Shown piece after piece: positions 8,900-17,312 of a stretch of 64,000 nucleotides of DNA (its first letter is position 1; each line of letters begins with the position of its first letter). The notes beneath the pieces are model-generated. The model was not told the origin of the DNA. It worked only from the letters and a program-made list of their open reading frames with translations, and made no database searches. This DNA comes from CAWVSB01 sp046710535 (GTDB lineage Bacteria; Pseudomonadota; Gammaproteobacteria; Pseudomonadales; CAWVSB01). A program made the position numbers and the translations under genes. The stretch spans positions 124,001-188,000 of the forward strand of contig JBKEHH010000006.1 of the NCBI GenBank assembly GCA_046710535.1, in the 5' to 3' direction.

Positions 8900-10195
8900 A
8901 TGATCCGTAATATATCGAGCAAGCTAGCCATTGGTTTAGCTTTGGCAATAATTCCAACCTTGGGTTGGAGTGAAGAGTTAAATCAAGCAAACACCGCGTG
9001 GATATTGACATCTACCGCCTTGGTTTTGTTTATGACCATACCGGGCTTGGCATTATTTTATGGCGGCTTAGTGCGTAGTAAAAACGTTCTAACTATTTTA
9101 ATGCAGTGTTTTACAATTACCGGCGTCGCATCAATATTGTGGTTTATCGTCGGCTACAGCTTAGCCTTTTCTGAGGGAGGCCCATGGATTGGCGGGCTTT
9201 CTAACGTACTGTTTGCATCAGTTACGGCTGACAGCTTGAGTGGCAATATTCCTGAAACCACATTTGCTATGTTTCAAATGACTTTCGCCATTATTACTCC
9301 AGCTCTGGTTATTGGTGCGTTTGCCGAGCGTACTAAATTTTCAGCAGTGGTGTTATTTACTATTCTTTGGTCGCTAGTCGTATATGCGCCGGTGACTCAT
9401 TGGGTTTGGGGTGGCGGTTGGCTGGGCGAGAAAGGCTTGCTAGATTTCGCCGGTGGCGTAGTAGTCCACGTTACGGCAGGTGTTGCAGCGCTAGTTTGCG
9501 CCATTGTCATTGGTGCTCGCAGAGGCTTTCCTCAGCAACCAATGCCGCCACATAATATGACTATGACAATTACCGGTGCCGGAATGTTATGGGTAGGTTG
9601 GTTTGGCTTTAACGGCGGTAGTGCACTAGCGGCCGATGGCGCAGCGGGCATGGCTATTTTAGTCACCCACCTATCAGCAGCTGCTGGCGCGATAGTGTGG
9701 ATGAGCATTGAATGGGTTAAATACGGCAAGCCAAGTGCACTAGGCGCAGTGACCGGCATGGTTGCAGGTTTGGGTACTATTACTCCAGCGTCAGGTTTTG
9801 TTGGCCCTGCAGGTGGACTGCTTATTGGTGTTAGCGCCGGCTTTGTTTGCTTTTACGCCACTATGTTTCTTCAACATACCTTAAAAATTGATGACTCATT
9901 AGATGTCTTCCCTGTGCATGGTGTGGGTGGCGCTTTAGGTACCATTATGGCCGGAGTGCTGGTAAGCAACGAGCTTGGTGTATTTAGTGGTATGGGCTTA
10001 GCAGAAGGGATGACTATTAGTTCGCAACTGATGGTGCAAATCACTGGTGTAGTGGCAGTTGGTGCCTATACCGCAGTTGTTACCTATATATTGCTGAAGA
10101 TAATCGACCGTATAACCGGTTTACGCGTAACCGCAGAAGAAGAAACTTCTGGCTTAGATGTTGAATATCACAACGAGCGCGGCTACGATTTGTAA
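8900..10195 (+). CDS. amtB: Ammonium transporter
   Basis: This is an Amt/Rh-family ammonium channel of the inner membrane, 431 residues. A cleavable signal-like N-terminus (ending GWSEELNQANTAW) precedes eleven predicted membrane helices. The twin conduction histidines are visible in GGVVVHVTAG and FPVHGVGGALGT, and the family signature DFAGGVVVHV is intact. An AGGGGAC ribosome-binding sequence precedes the ATG. The common glnK partner is not adjacent, so any PII regulator is encoded elsewhere. A clear terminator follows. Confidence 0.97.
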   Translation: MIRNISSKLAIGLALAIIPTLGWSEELNQANTAWILTSTALVLFMTIPGLALFYGGLVRSKNVLTILMQCFTITGVASILWFIVGYSLAFSEGGPWIGGLSNVLFASVTADSLSGNIPETTFAMFQMTFAIITPALVIGAFAERTKFSAVVLFTILWSLVVYAPVTHWVWGGGWLGEKGLLDFAGGVVVHVTAGVAALVCAIVIGARRGFPQQPMPPHNMTMTITGAGMLWVGWFGFNGGSALAADGAAGMAILVTHLSAAAGAIVWMSIEWVKYGKPSALGAVTGMVAGLGTITPASGFVGPAGGLLIGVSAGFVCFYATMFLQHTLKIDDSLDVFPVHGVGGALGTIMAGVLVSNELGVFSGMGLAEGMTISSQLMVQITGVVAVGAYTAVVTYILLKIIDRITGLRVTAEEETSGLDVEYHNERGYDL

Positions 10196-10214
10196 TATTC
10201 ACAATTAGAACACC

Positions 10215-10250
10215 AAAGGCGTTAGGTGATGAGCTTAACGCCTTTTTTAT
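10215..10250 (+). terminator. Rho-independent terminator of amtB
   Basis: A perfect 10-bp stem (AAAGGCGTTA pairing with TAACGCCTTT) encloses an 11-base loop and runs into a T tract. It begins about 20 bp after the amtB stop. This is the expected form of an intrinsic terminator and separates amtB from the glutaredoxin-like gene. Confidence 0.9.
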
Positions 10251-10304
10251 TACGTACTTAATATAAAATACACACATAGAGTAGCCAAAAGAAAAGAGAA
10301 AAGC

Positions 10305-10541
10305 ATGCCGCAATTACTACTTTATACAACGTTGGGTTGTCACCTATGTGACGATGCATTGGCAATCGCCCAACCGACTTTAGATAAAAAAGGCTGGGAG
10401 GTTAGCTTGGTAGAAATTGCCGACTCACCAGAGCTGGTGGATAAGTATGGTATTCGTATTCCGGTATTAGCGCGCGTTGATAATCGCGATGAGATTGGTT
10501 GGCCGTTTGGTGTGGAGCAGATAGAAGAATTGTTGGGTTAG
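10305..10541 (+). CDS. Glutaredoxin-like family protein
   Basis: This 78-residue thioredoxin-fold protein has a redox CxxC motif at C12-C15 (LGCHLC), a cis-proline region (RIPVLARVD) and a short C-terminal helix. It belongs to the small DUF836 glutaredoxin-like family common in gammaproteobacteria. The likely role is a cytoplasmic thiol-disulfide exchange protein; its partner is unknown. It is monocistronic, between the amtB terminator and the convergent tatD. Confidence 0.9.
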   Translation: MPQLLLYTTLGCHLCDDALAIAQPTLDKKGWEVSLVEIADSPELVDKYGIRIPVLARVDNRDEIGWPFGVEQIEELLG

Positions 10542-10619
10542 CGTAAGGTCGAATTGGTTTTTTTTATATGGTTTGATTACAGTTTTCGCCTGTTCATTAA
10601 TAATCACAAATTTGAAATG

Positions 10620-11432
10620 TTAACGCAGATTAAATAACCGCCGCGCATTAGCACTAGTCGCGACCGCAAGCCCTTCATAAGAATCCCCCCGCGCTTCACA
10701 AACAGTACTCAAAACCCAAGGCAACAAACAAGGCTCATTGCGCCGCGACCTAACATCTCCCAAATCACTTTTGGCGACATTTTTAGGCATTAAATAGGGC
10801 GCATCCGTTTCAATCAACAAACGATCACTAGGAATAGTCTTAACCAGTTCATAAAGCTCTTTGCCACGTTTGGGGTTACACACCCAACCGGTAATTCCAA
10901 TATACAAATCTAAATCTAAATAGTGTTTTAGCTGCTCTGCGTTGCCAGTAAAACAATGCACAACACCACCGCATATTTTGTCGCGGTAATCTTTAAGCAG
11001 GGGATATTGAGTATCGAAGGCATCGCGCTCATGTAAGAAAACCGGCTTTTCTAACTCGACGGCTATCTCTAGCTGAGCAGTAAAAGCCGCAATTTGATTT
11101 TCAGGGGTGGAAAAGTTGCGATTAAAATCCAAGCCCATTTCACCAATAGCGCAGACATTGTCAGATTTTGCTAATTGTTTGATTGCTCGCCAAGTGTCGT
11201 CAGTGGCGCTGTCTGCATCGTGCGGATGAACCCCGCAGGTATGCCGCAAGTTTGCTGGGTTTTGCTCACACAAGGCGTTAGCGGCTTGAGATGAGGCTAA
11301 GTCGGTACCAGTTACCACTAATCTAGACACCTTGGCAGCCAGTGCCCGCGAAATAACGTCGGCTCTGTCATATTTAAACTGACTGCTGGTTAGATTTACA
11401 CCTATATCAACAAGTGGGTGGTCGTTAGTCAG
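10620..11432 (-). CDS. tatD: TatD-family metal-dependent hydrolase with apparent CTG start
   Basis: TatD is a TIM-barrel, divalent-metal DNase/exonuclease. Motifs visible are CGVHPHD, GEMGLDFNRNF, VFLHERDAF, GGVVHCFTG and LIETDAPYL. An ATG/GTG/TTG start is available only at 11330 (a GTG), which would remove the first strand. The same frame continues upstream through a typical family N-terminus (VDIGVNLTSSQF...RADVISRALAAKV), giving about 270 residues, the normal length. In that extension the only plausible initiator is CTG at 11432, with AGGG eight bases before it; the frame is closed by TGA seven codons further up. Either CTG initiation or a one-base lesion near an upstream ATG explains this. 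Confidence 0.88.
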   Translation of the reverse strand: MTNDHPLVDIGVNLTSSQFKYDRADVISRALAAKVSRLVVTGTDLASSQAANALCEQNPANLRHTCGVHPHDADSATDDTWRAIKQLAKSDNVCAIGEMGLDFNRNFSTPENQIAAFTAQLEIAVELEKPVFLHERDAFDTQYPLLKDYRDKICGGVVHCFTGNAEQLKHYLDLDLYIGITGWVCNPKRGKELYELVKTIPSDRLLIETDAPYLMPKNVAKSDLGDVRSRRNEPCLLPWVLSTVCEARGDSYEGLAVATSANARRLFNLR

Positions 11433-11466
11433 GATGTAGCCCTCATCAGGATTTCACCCTCATTAA
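11430..11466 (-). repeat. Tandem 17-bp repeat with two five-codon mini-ORFs before tatD
   Basis: On the coding strand two units with the pattern ATGAGGG-N4-ATCCTG stand head to tail. Each unit reads as ATG plus four sense codons and TGA, and the first TGA overlaps the second ATG (TGATG). The second TGA overlaps the candidate CTG start of tatD. This looks like either a translationally coupled leader or a small duplication that disturbed the original start. Confidence 0.6.
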
Positions 11467-11496
11467 GAGCGTTCCGTTATCAATATATTGCTTTTA

Positions 11497-11931
11497 TTAA
11501 GATTTAACACGCACTGCCAAGACGTCACAACCCGCGCCATGCAATACACCGTTAGCGGTTGAACCAAATATAAGCGCTAAGCCATGACGTCCATGGCTAC
11601 CGACAACAATAAGGTCCGCATCAATTTCTTCAGCAAGGCCGTGGATTTCGTTTTCAGGTCGTCCCAGCATAATGTATTGATCTTCCTCATTAATACCGTA
11701 TTCGACACCGAGTTTCGCCAGTTGAGTTTTCGCTTGTGCTTGAATGTCCTCTTGAATAGAAGTGAAATCCAGCGGTATGTCGCCACCGTAGCTAAAACTG
11801 ATAGGTTCTATCACATGAATAACACTGAGTTTTGCATTGCTGGCATCAGCGATATGGCGTGCTTTAGCCTCCACCTGATCTGAATGCTCTGATAAATCAA
11901 TCGCCAATAGTAAGTGGTTGTAATCCGACAT
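11497..11931 (-). CDS. Universal stress protein, UspA family
   Basis: This is a single-domain Usp of 144 residues. It opens with NHLLLAIDLSEHSD, typical of the family, and has the ATP-binding loop near the C-terminus (VGSHGRHGLALIFGSTANGVL, the G-x2-G-x9-G(S/T) pattern), so it is probably a nucleotide-binding Usp. Of two nearby ATGs the second is preferred because GAGGA lies six bases before it. An FNR/Anr-type palindrome about 80 bp upstream suggests induction under low oxygen, as for several pseudomonad usp genes. Confidence 0.93.
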   Translation of the reverse strand: MSDYNHLLLAIDLSEHSDQVEAKARHIADASNAKLSVIHVIEPISFSYGGDIPLDFTSIQEDIQAQAKTQLAKLGVEYGINEEDQYIMLGRPENEIHGLAEEIDADLIVVGSHGRHGLALIFGSTANGVLHGAGCDVLAVRVKS

Positions 11932-12013
11932 GGTCATTCCTCATGCGTTACTGTTAAAGTATAAAACAACATATCACGCCTGCGGCCGCTGTAAAGACTA
12001 AACACTCACCTTG

Positions 12014-12027
12014 TTGAGATAGATCAA
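12014..12027. promoter_or_regulatory. FNR/Anr-type box between usp and a small membrane-protein gene
   Basis: The sequence TTGAG-ATAG-ATCAA matches the TTGAT-N4-ATCAA consensus at nine of ten positions. It is 83 bp from the usp start and 31 bp from the divergent gene start, so usp is the more likely target. This is a pattern match only; binding by an oxygen-responsive regulator is inferred. Confidence 0.6.
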
Positions 12028-12057
12028 GGCCGCAATAGATTATAGAAGAGCAGAGTT

Positions 12058-12552
12058 GTGTCATTCGAGAGTTTATTTCCGTATTTTTTAATTATTGGCG
12101 TTGTTAGCTTAGTTGTTGGACCGATAATGTGGATGCAGCCGTCCACTCGAGAAAAACAATTAGCGCAGCTTAGAATGGATGCTCGCGCTCAAGGATTGAA
12201 CCCTCAAATAGTCCCTCGGCCTGAGCAGATTAGACAGGTCGAATCCGACACGGTGGCAAAATACAGCTATTTTTTAAGAGGACATAAACGCTCTGTCATT
12301 GATAGCAAGCAGCTCTTTAGTCCTGTACGCAATAAAGCCGGAATAATCATCGCTTGGCAAAATGAAAAAGAGCGCACTGTAGAGGGGCGGTTGGGCGAGT
12401 TGATGATGCAATTGCCGCAATCGAGCTATTTACTTGAGATGGTTGGAAATAGTGCAAGCCTGTGCTGGAAGGAGACTGGTGGGATAGATCAGCTAAAAAT
12501 AATTTCAGGTACTTTTTTGCAGCTCTTATTATGGTATAAAAATAATCCTTAA
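12058..12552 (+). CDS. Hypothetical membrane-anchored protein
   Basis: I do not recognise this 164-residue protein. One N-terminal membrane helix (about residues 8-26) is followed by a basic segment (STREKQLAQLRMDARAQGLNPQIVPRPEQ). The rest is a soluble domain with several tryptophans and no known catalytic motif. The topology suggests an N-terminal anchor with a cytoplasmic domain. The start is GTG. It stands alone between usp and topA, in the position where pseudomonads also carry small uncharacterised genes near topA. Confidence 0.7.
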   Translation: MSFESLFPYFLIIGVVSLVVGPIMWMQPSTREKQLAQLRMDARAQGLNPQIVPRPEQIRQVESDTVAKYSYFLRGHKRSVIDSKQLFSPVRNKAGIIIAWQNEKERTVEGRLGELMMQLPQSSYLLEMVGNSASLCWKETGGIDQLKIISGTFLQLLLWYKNNP

Positions 12553-12626
12553 GTATTTGATTTGAAACAGTTTTACCTATGTGCCAATAGCCCCCATAAA
12601 ACTACCTTTTTCCTAGTCTAATCAAT

Positions 12627-12640
12627 TACCTATATAGGTA
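12627..12640. promoter_or_regulatory. Perfect 14-bp palindrome upstream of topA
   Basis: TACCTATATAGGTA is a perfect palindrome about 110 bp before the topA start codon, in an AT-rich stretch that should contain its promoter. It could be an operator or a supercoiling-sensitive element. No known consensus is matched. Confidence 0.35.
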
Positions 12641-12747
12641 TATTTTTAACTAAGCCCTTGACCGATGCTTGGTGGCAGCTTATAAATCGCACCTTTCAAG
12701 CAAACACTGCCACATTTTTAAGTCAACTGGGTTGTAAAAAATACACT

Positions 12748-15369
12748 ATGAGCAAATCGCTAGTAATCGTAGAGTCACCTGCCAAAGCCAAAACTATCAA
12801 TAAATATCTGGGTAAAGATTTTATTGTTAAATCGAGTGTTGGCCATATTCGTGACCTTCCCACTGGTGGCAGTGGCAAAGCTGTAGATCCCAAAGAGCGG
12901 GCTAAACAAGCGGCTATAACGCGTAAGTTGTCGCCTGACAAAAAGGTTATACACAAAAAGAAGAAAGCCAAAGAGCAGTTAATTCGCCGTATGGGTATAG
13001 ACCCTGAAAATGGCTGGGCTGCTGAATACCATATATTACCCGGCAAAGAAAAAGTTGTTGCTGAGCTGAGAAAGCTTGCTGAAAAAGCCGATAAAATCTA
13101 CCTCGCAACGGATTTGGATAGAGAGGGAGAGGCTATTGCGTGGCATTTGCGCGAGGCTATTGGTGGTGATGAGAGTCGTTATCAGCGCGTAGTGTTTAAT
13201 GAAATTACTGAAAAAGCGATCAAAGCAGCATTTGATTCCCCCGGTGAGTTAGATATAGACCGGGTAAACGCGCAACAAGGTCGTCGCTTTTTAGACCGCA
13301 TTGTTGGTTTTATGGTGTCGCCATTGCTGTGGGCTAAAGTTGCCCGTGGTTTGTCTGCCGGACGTGTGCAATCGGTTGCAGTAAAAATGCTGGTAGAGCG
13401 TGAGCGTGAGATTCGTGCCTTCATCCCAGAAGAATACTGGGAAGTAAAAGCCGACTTAACTACGGCTAAAGATGCACTGTTGGCAATGGACGTAAAAAAA
13501 TTCCAAGGTAAAGGATTTAGACCAACTAACGAAGAAGATACTAATAAAGCCTTGGCGGTATTAAAACCGGCGCAATATATTGTCCAAAGCCGTGAAGACA
13601 AGCCAACCAGTAGTAAGCCAAGCGCGCCTTACATTACTTCTAGTTTACAGCAGGCTGCCAGCACCCGCCTGGGCTATAGCGTTAAAAAAACCATGACCAT
13701 GGCGCAGCGTTTATACGAAGGTGGTTACATTACTTATATGCGTACTGACTCGACCAATTTGAGTGAGGGTGCTGTTGCGCAATGTCGCGAATTTATAGTC
13801 AAAGAATATTCAAAAAAATATTTACCTGAAGCGCCGATTAAATATGGTTCTAAAGAAGGTGCACAAGAAGCGCATGAGGCGATTCGTCCAGCCAATGTAG
13901 ATGTTAAGTCTACTAATATGGATGACATGGAGCGTGATGCTCAGCGTTTGTATGAGCTAATTTGGCGTCAATTTGTAGCTTGCCAAATGTTGCCTGCTAA
14001 GTTTACTAGTACAAGTTTGGTTGTTACCGCTGAAGAATATGAGCTGCGTACCCGTGGCCGTATTATGTTGTTTGATGGCTTTTTGCGAGCGCAACCAACG
14101 GCGTCAACTAAAGATGACGATATTGAATTGCCAGATGTAAGCAAAGGTGAAGTACTTGACCTGAAAGAGCTTAAGCCAATTCAGCATTTCACTAAACCAA
14201 CCGCTCGCTTTAGTGAAGCGGCGCTGGTAAAAGAATTAGAAAAGCAAGGTATCGGTCGCCCTTCGACCTATGCTGCAATTATTTCTACTATTCAAGATCG
14301 TGGTTATGCACGGCTTGAAAATAGACGTTTTTACGCAGAAAAAATGGGCGACATTGTTACTGATCGTTTGAATGAAAACTTTGGTAATTTAATGAACTAC
14401 GACTTTACTGCCACTATGGAAGAGTCGTTAGATACAGTTGCCGCCGGCGAAGCTGATTGGAAAGAGTTGTTAACCAATTTTTACCAAGGCTTTGTCAAAC
14501 AGTTGGAACAAGCTGGTGCAGATGAGGGCGGTATGCGCCCCAATGATCCGACGCTTACTGATATTCCTTGTCCTGATTGCGACCGCCCAATGACAATTCG
14601 TACTGCGGGTACGGGAGTGTTTTTAGGTTGTTCTGGTTATGCCTTGCCGCCTAAAGAACGGTGTAAATGCACTGTTAATTTAGTGTCGGGCGATGAAGCA
14701 GTGAGCGTTGACGCTGACGAGGAAGCTGAATCTCGTTTGTTGATCACTAAGCATCGTTGCAAAATTTGTAACCTAGCGATGGACTCTTACCTGATCGATG
14801 AAGATCGTAAGCTACATGTGTGTGGTAATAATCCAGACTGTTCAGGTTTTGAAGTAGAGCAAGGCAAGTTTAAAATTAAAGGCTATGAAGGCCCTGTTTT
14901 AGACTGTGATAAGTGTGGCGAAGACATGCAGCTTAAAACCGGCCGCTTTGGAAAATATTTTGGCTGTACCAGTGATACCTGTAAAAATACCCGCAAGCTG
15001 CTGAAAAGCGGTGAAGCAGCGCCACCAAAAATGGATCCAGTACCAATGCCAGATTTGGCTTGCCGCAAAGTTGAGGACCATTACATTTTGCGTGATGGTG
15101 CCGCAGGGCTATTTTTAGCGGCGAGTAAATATCCCAAAAATCGCGAAACACGCTCGCCCCAGCTGGCAGAGATATTGCCTTACAAAGACCAGATTGATAA
15201 AAAGTACAATTTTATTTTTAAAGGCCCAACTAAAGACCCTGATGGAAACGACGTTGTAATTCGCTTTAGCCGTAAAACTAAAGAGCATTATTTAACTTCT
15301 GAAGTGGACGGCAAAACTACATCTTGGCGCCTATATTATCGCAAAGCTAAATGGCAAGAAGAGGCCTAG
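12748..15369 (+). CDS. topA: DNA topoisomerase I
   Basis: This is a type IA topoisomerase that relaxes negative supercoils. The 873-residue protein begins at the second possible start (MSKSLVIVESPAKAKTI), which matches the family exactly, so the 30 codons upstream are excluded. It has an N-terminal TOPRIM domain (ATDLDREGEAIAWHL) and the catalytic tyrosine Y330 in GGYITYMRTDSTN. Three C-terminal four-cysteine zinc ribbons follow (CPDCDRP, CKICNLA, CDKCGED), as in E. coli TopA. It appears monocistronic. Confidence 0.98.
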   Translation: MSKSLVIVESPAKAKTINKYLGKDFIVKSSVGHIRDLPTGGSGKAVDPKERAKQAAITRKLSPDKKVIHKKKKAKEQLIRRMGIDPENGWAAEYHILPGKEKVVAELRKLAEKADKIYLATDLDREGEAIAWHLREAIGGDESRYQRVVFNEITEKAIKAAFDSPGELDIDRVNAQQGRRFLDRIVGFMVSPLLWAKVARGLSAGRVQSVAVKMLVEREREIRAFIPEEYWEVKADLTTAKDALLAMDVKKFQGKGFRPTNEEDTNKALAVLKPAQYIVQSREDKPTSSKPSAPYITSSLQQAASTRLGYSVKKTMTMAQRLYEGGYITYMRTDSTNLSEGAVAQCREFIVKEYSKKYLPEAPIKYGSKEGAQEAHEAIRPANVDVKSTNMDDMERDAQRLYELIWRQFVACQMLPAKFTSTSLVVTAEEYELRTRGRIMLFDGFLRAQPTASTKDDDIELPDVSKGEVLDLKELKPIQHFTKPTARFSEAALVKELEKQGIGRPSTYAAIISTIQDRGYARLENRRFYAEKMGDIVTDRLNENFGNLMNYDFTATMEESLDTVAAGEADWKELLTNFYQGFVKQLEQAGADEGGMRPNDPTLTDIPCPDCDRPMTIRTAGTGVFLGCSGYALPPKERCKCTVNLVSGDEAVSVDADEEAESRLLITKHRCKICNLAMDSYLIDEDRKLHVCGNNPDCSGFEVEQGKFKIKGYEGPVLDCDKCGEDMQLKTGRFGKYFGCTSDTCKNTRKLLKSGEAAPPKMDPVPMPDLACRKVEDHYILRDGAAGLFLAASKYPKNRETRSPQLAEILPYKDQIDKKYNFIFKGPTKDPDGNDVVIRFSRKTKEHYLTSEVDGKTTSWRLYYRKAKWQEEA

Positions 15370-15663
15370 CGATAAATGATGGCCATGGAGCGCAGGCGCA
15401 GAGTTAGTCAAAAGATTAATTTTGCGAATGCTCATTTACCATTATTATGCCAAAGCCTAACAATTAAAATAATATTATCGCGATCGCGCAAACATCTATT
15501 GTTGCCAGGCTCAACGTACAAGGCTGGCAGCGGTGGCGTAAACAACTACAATTATTAATAGTCGATTTTCGTGAGTTAGTGATTGAATGTTAGCAAAATT
15601 TAATGTGAGCCATTTTTATTGGTTAGGCGTATATTAAAATATGATAGCAACAGGAACAATATT
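15370..15663. other. Intergenic region between topA and folX
   Basis: This is about 290 bp of AT-rich sequence with no credible gene. A 60-codon open frame at 15376-15558 is basic, lacks a ribosome-binding sequence and resembles nothing known. The promoter for folX presumably lies in the last 100 bases. Confidence 0.5.
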
Positions 15664-16086
15664 ATGTCCGCAACAAGTGCTGTAGATATGTCTATGTTAA
15701 ATAAGCAATCTGCTGAAATTATTTTTGATGATGCGATTATTAACATCCGTGACTTGCGTTTGCGAACCTATATTGGTTTCAACCCAGAAGAATTAAGTAA
15801 ACGTCAAGATGTTGTGGTCAATGCTGCAATTAGTTACCGTGCAGGCCAAGCGTGCGAAAGCGACGATGAATTGAATGCACTTAATTACAAACCTATTACC
15901 AAACAGATTATAAGCTTGGTAGAACAAGGTAAATTTAGATTATTAGAAAAGCTAGCAGCCGAGCTGTTAGCGGTAGTAATGAGTAATGCAGAGGTTACCC
16001 GTGCACAAATCACTGTAGATAAACCCCATGCACTGCGTTTTGCAGATTCAGTCGGCATAACACTTAGTGCGAGTCGTCAGAACTAG
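15664..16086 (+). CDS. folX: Dihydroneopterin triphosphate 2'-epimerase
   Basis: This member of the FolB/FolX tunnelling fold family converts 7,8-dihydroneopterin triphosphate to the monapterin form. The protein is about 140 residues, with IINIRDLRLRTYIGFNPEEL, the NYKPITKQI segment and the FRLLEKLAAELL helix typical of FolX rather than aldolase-type FolB. The internal ATG is chosen because AGGAA sits before it and the preceding 15 codons look non-coding. The next gene is folE, which makes its substrate, so together they form a pterin pair. In Pseudomonas folX and folE also travel together. Confidence 0.92.
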   Translation: MSATSAVDMSMLNKQSAEIIFDDAIINIRDLRLRTYIGFNPEELSKRQDVVVNAAISYRAGQACESDDELNALNYKPITKQIISLVEQGKFRLLEKLAAELLAVVMSNAEVTRAQITVDKPHALRFADSVGITLSASRQN

Positions 16087-16165
16087 ACTGATCTAACTAA
16101 GAGTTGTTTTCGTAAGTAACTCTGATGAATTAAACATAAACAATCGCGACAACGAGGCGAATCCT

Positions 16166-16852
16166 ATGGAAACTGCGCGCGCAAAACTAAACTCACTTGG
16201 TTTACAAAAAGCATATTCTGCAGAGGCTCTGTTAGTAAGAGCTGCGTTGATTGATAAAGGCTTAGAGACGCCAATGATTGAGAACGAGTTAACTCGTGAT
16301 CAAAAGGTTGAGAGAATTCAAGCTGCCATGACCGATGTGGTAGAGACCTTAGGTTTAGACTTAACCGATGATAGTCTAATGGATACACCTCATCGTATTG
16401 CAAAAATGTATGTAGATGAAATATTTTCGGGCCTTGATTACTCAAGCTTTCCTAAGATTACTGTTATTGAAAACAAAATGAATGTTGACGAAATGGTTAA
16501 GGTAAAAGACATCGACCTTACCAGTACTTGTGAGCATCATTTTGTCACTATCGATGGTTTTGCGTCGGTAGCTTACATTCCCAATGATAATATTATTGGC
16601 TTGTCAAAAATTAATCGTCTCGTTCGGTTTTTTGCCCAGCGCCCACAAGTACAAGAGCGGTTGACTCAGCAAGTGTTAGTCGCGCTGCAAGCTTTGCTTA
16701 ATACCGACAATGTGGCGATACGAATTGACGCGGCCCATTATTGTGTCAAGGCGAGGGGAGTCATGGATTCTAACTCGAGTACCCAGACAACAGCCTTAGG
16801 TGGCTTGTTTAAATCTGATGACAGGGTTAGGGCTGATTTCTTAGCTAAGTAA
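16166..16852 (+). CDS. folE: GTP cyclohydrolase I, type IA
   Basis: This enzyme makes 7,8-dihydroneopterin triphosphate from GTP, the first step to folate and pterins. The 228-residue protein has the zinc ligands C122 and H125 (TSTCEHHF) and C193 (AHYCVKARG), plus the GLSKINRLVRFFAQRPQVQERLTQQ block almost as in E. coli. The fully conserved zinc site makes it a zinc-dependent IA enzyme, not the FolE2 type. It follows folX by 79 bp in the same direction. Confidence 0.97.
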   Translation: METARAKLNSLGLQKAYSAEALLVRAALIDKGLETPMIENELTRDQKVERIQAAMTDVVETLGLDLTDDSLMDTPHRIAKMYVDEIFSGLDYSSFPKITVIENKMNVDEMVKVKDIDLTSTCEHHFVTIDGFASVAYIPNDNIIGLSKINRLVRFFAQRPQVQERLTQQVLVALQALLNTDNVAIRIDAAHYCVKARGVMDSNSSTQTTALGGLFKSDDRVRADFLAK

Positions 16853-17248
16853 TTTTTTTACTTAGGCCGGTCCAGCCTATTGGCAATAATGATGCCGCTC
16901 TGAAAGCATCTGCGGCTTGCTTGGCAAGCTTCTACACACCCTGTAGTGGTCAGTTAGTAATTTCTTACAGCGTCTGCAAATGAATTGTGAAGGCCCCAAA
17001 ACTGGTTACTTCTTAGTTAGTCTATCTACAACCAAAATCAACAGAAATTCAAAATATATAATAACACTTAACATTTCTCTCAAACTCCTTCGCTTTACAT
17101 GTCTTTGTTGGAAAAAACTAGCCAGCCTAAGCTTAAAAATTTAAGTTTTAAGCTATTCAGACAATGGGTATGGCAGCAAAGATCAATTCGTTCTGTTTCT
17201 TGTTGGAACAAGCTACCATTTTTATTCAAATGACAATAGATTTCTGTT
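16853..17248. other. Intergenic region between folE and the TonB-dependent receptor
   Basis: About 400 bp without a credible gene. It contains an inverted repeat (AGCTTAAAA at 17130-17138 pairing with TTTTAAGCT at 17146-17154). The receptor promoter should be near 17160-17260, next to the Fur box. No terminator with a convincing stem and T tract was found after folE. Confidence 0.5.
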
Positions 17249-17267
17249 GCAAATGATAATCATTCCC
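17249..17267. promoter_or_regulatory. Fur box
   Basis: The central 13 bases AATGATAATCATT match the core of the 19-bp Fur consensus exactly, and the whole site matches at about 15 of 19 positions. It lies 46 bp before the receptor start codon, a normal operator position. Iron-dependent repression of the receptor is a strong inference. Confidence 0.85.
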
Positions 17268-17312
17268 ATTAATATCTCGGCCTTTCTAAGATTAAGAGGC
17301 AAAAGTAATAAT

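Noticed and set aside
9532..9759. Antisense frame within amtB
   Set aside because: Complementary-strand shadow of a conserved membrane-protein gene.
15376..15558. 60-codon open frame after topA
   Set aside because: It is short, very basic, has no ribosome-binding sequence and no family resemblance, and starts a few bases after the topA stop; probably chance.
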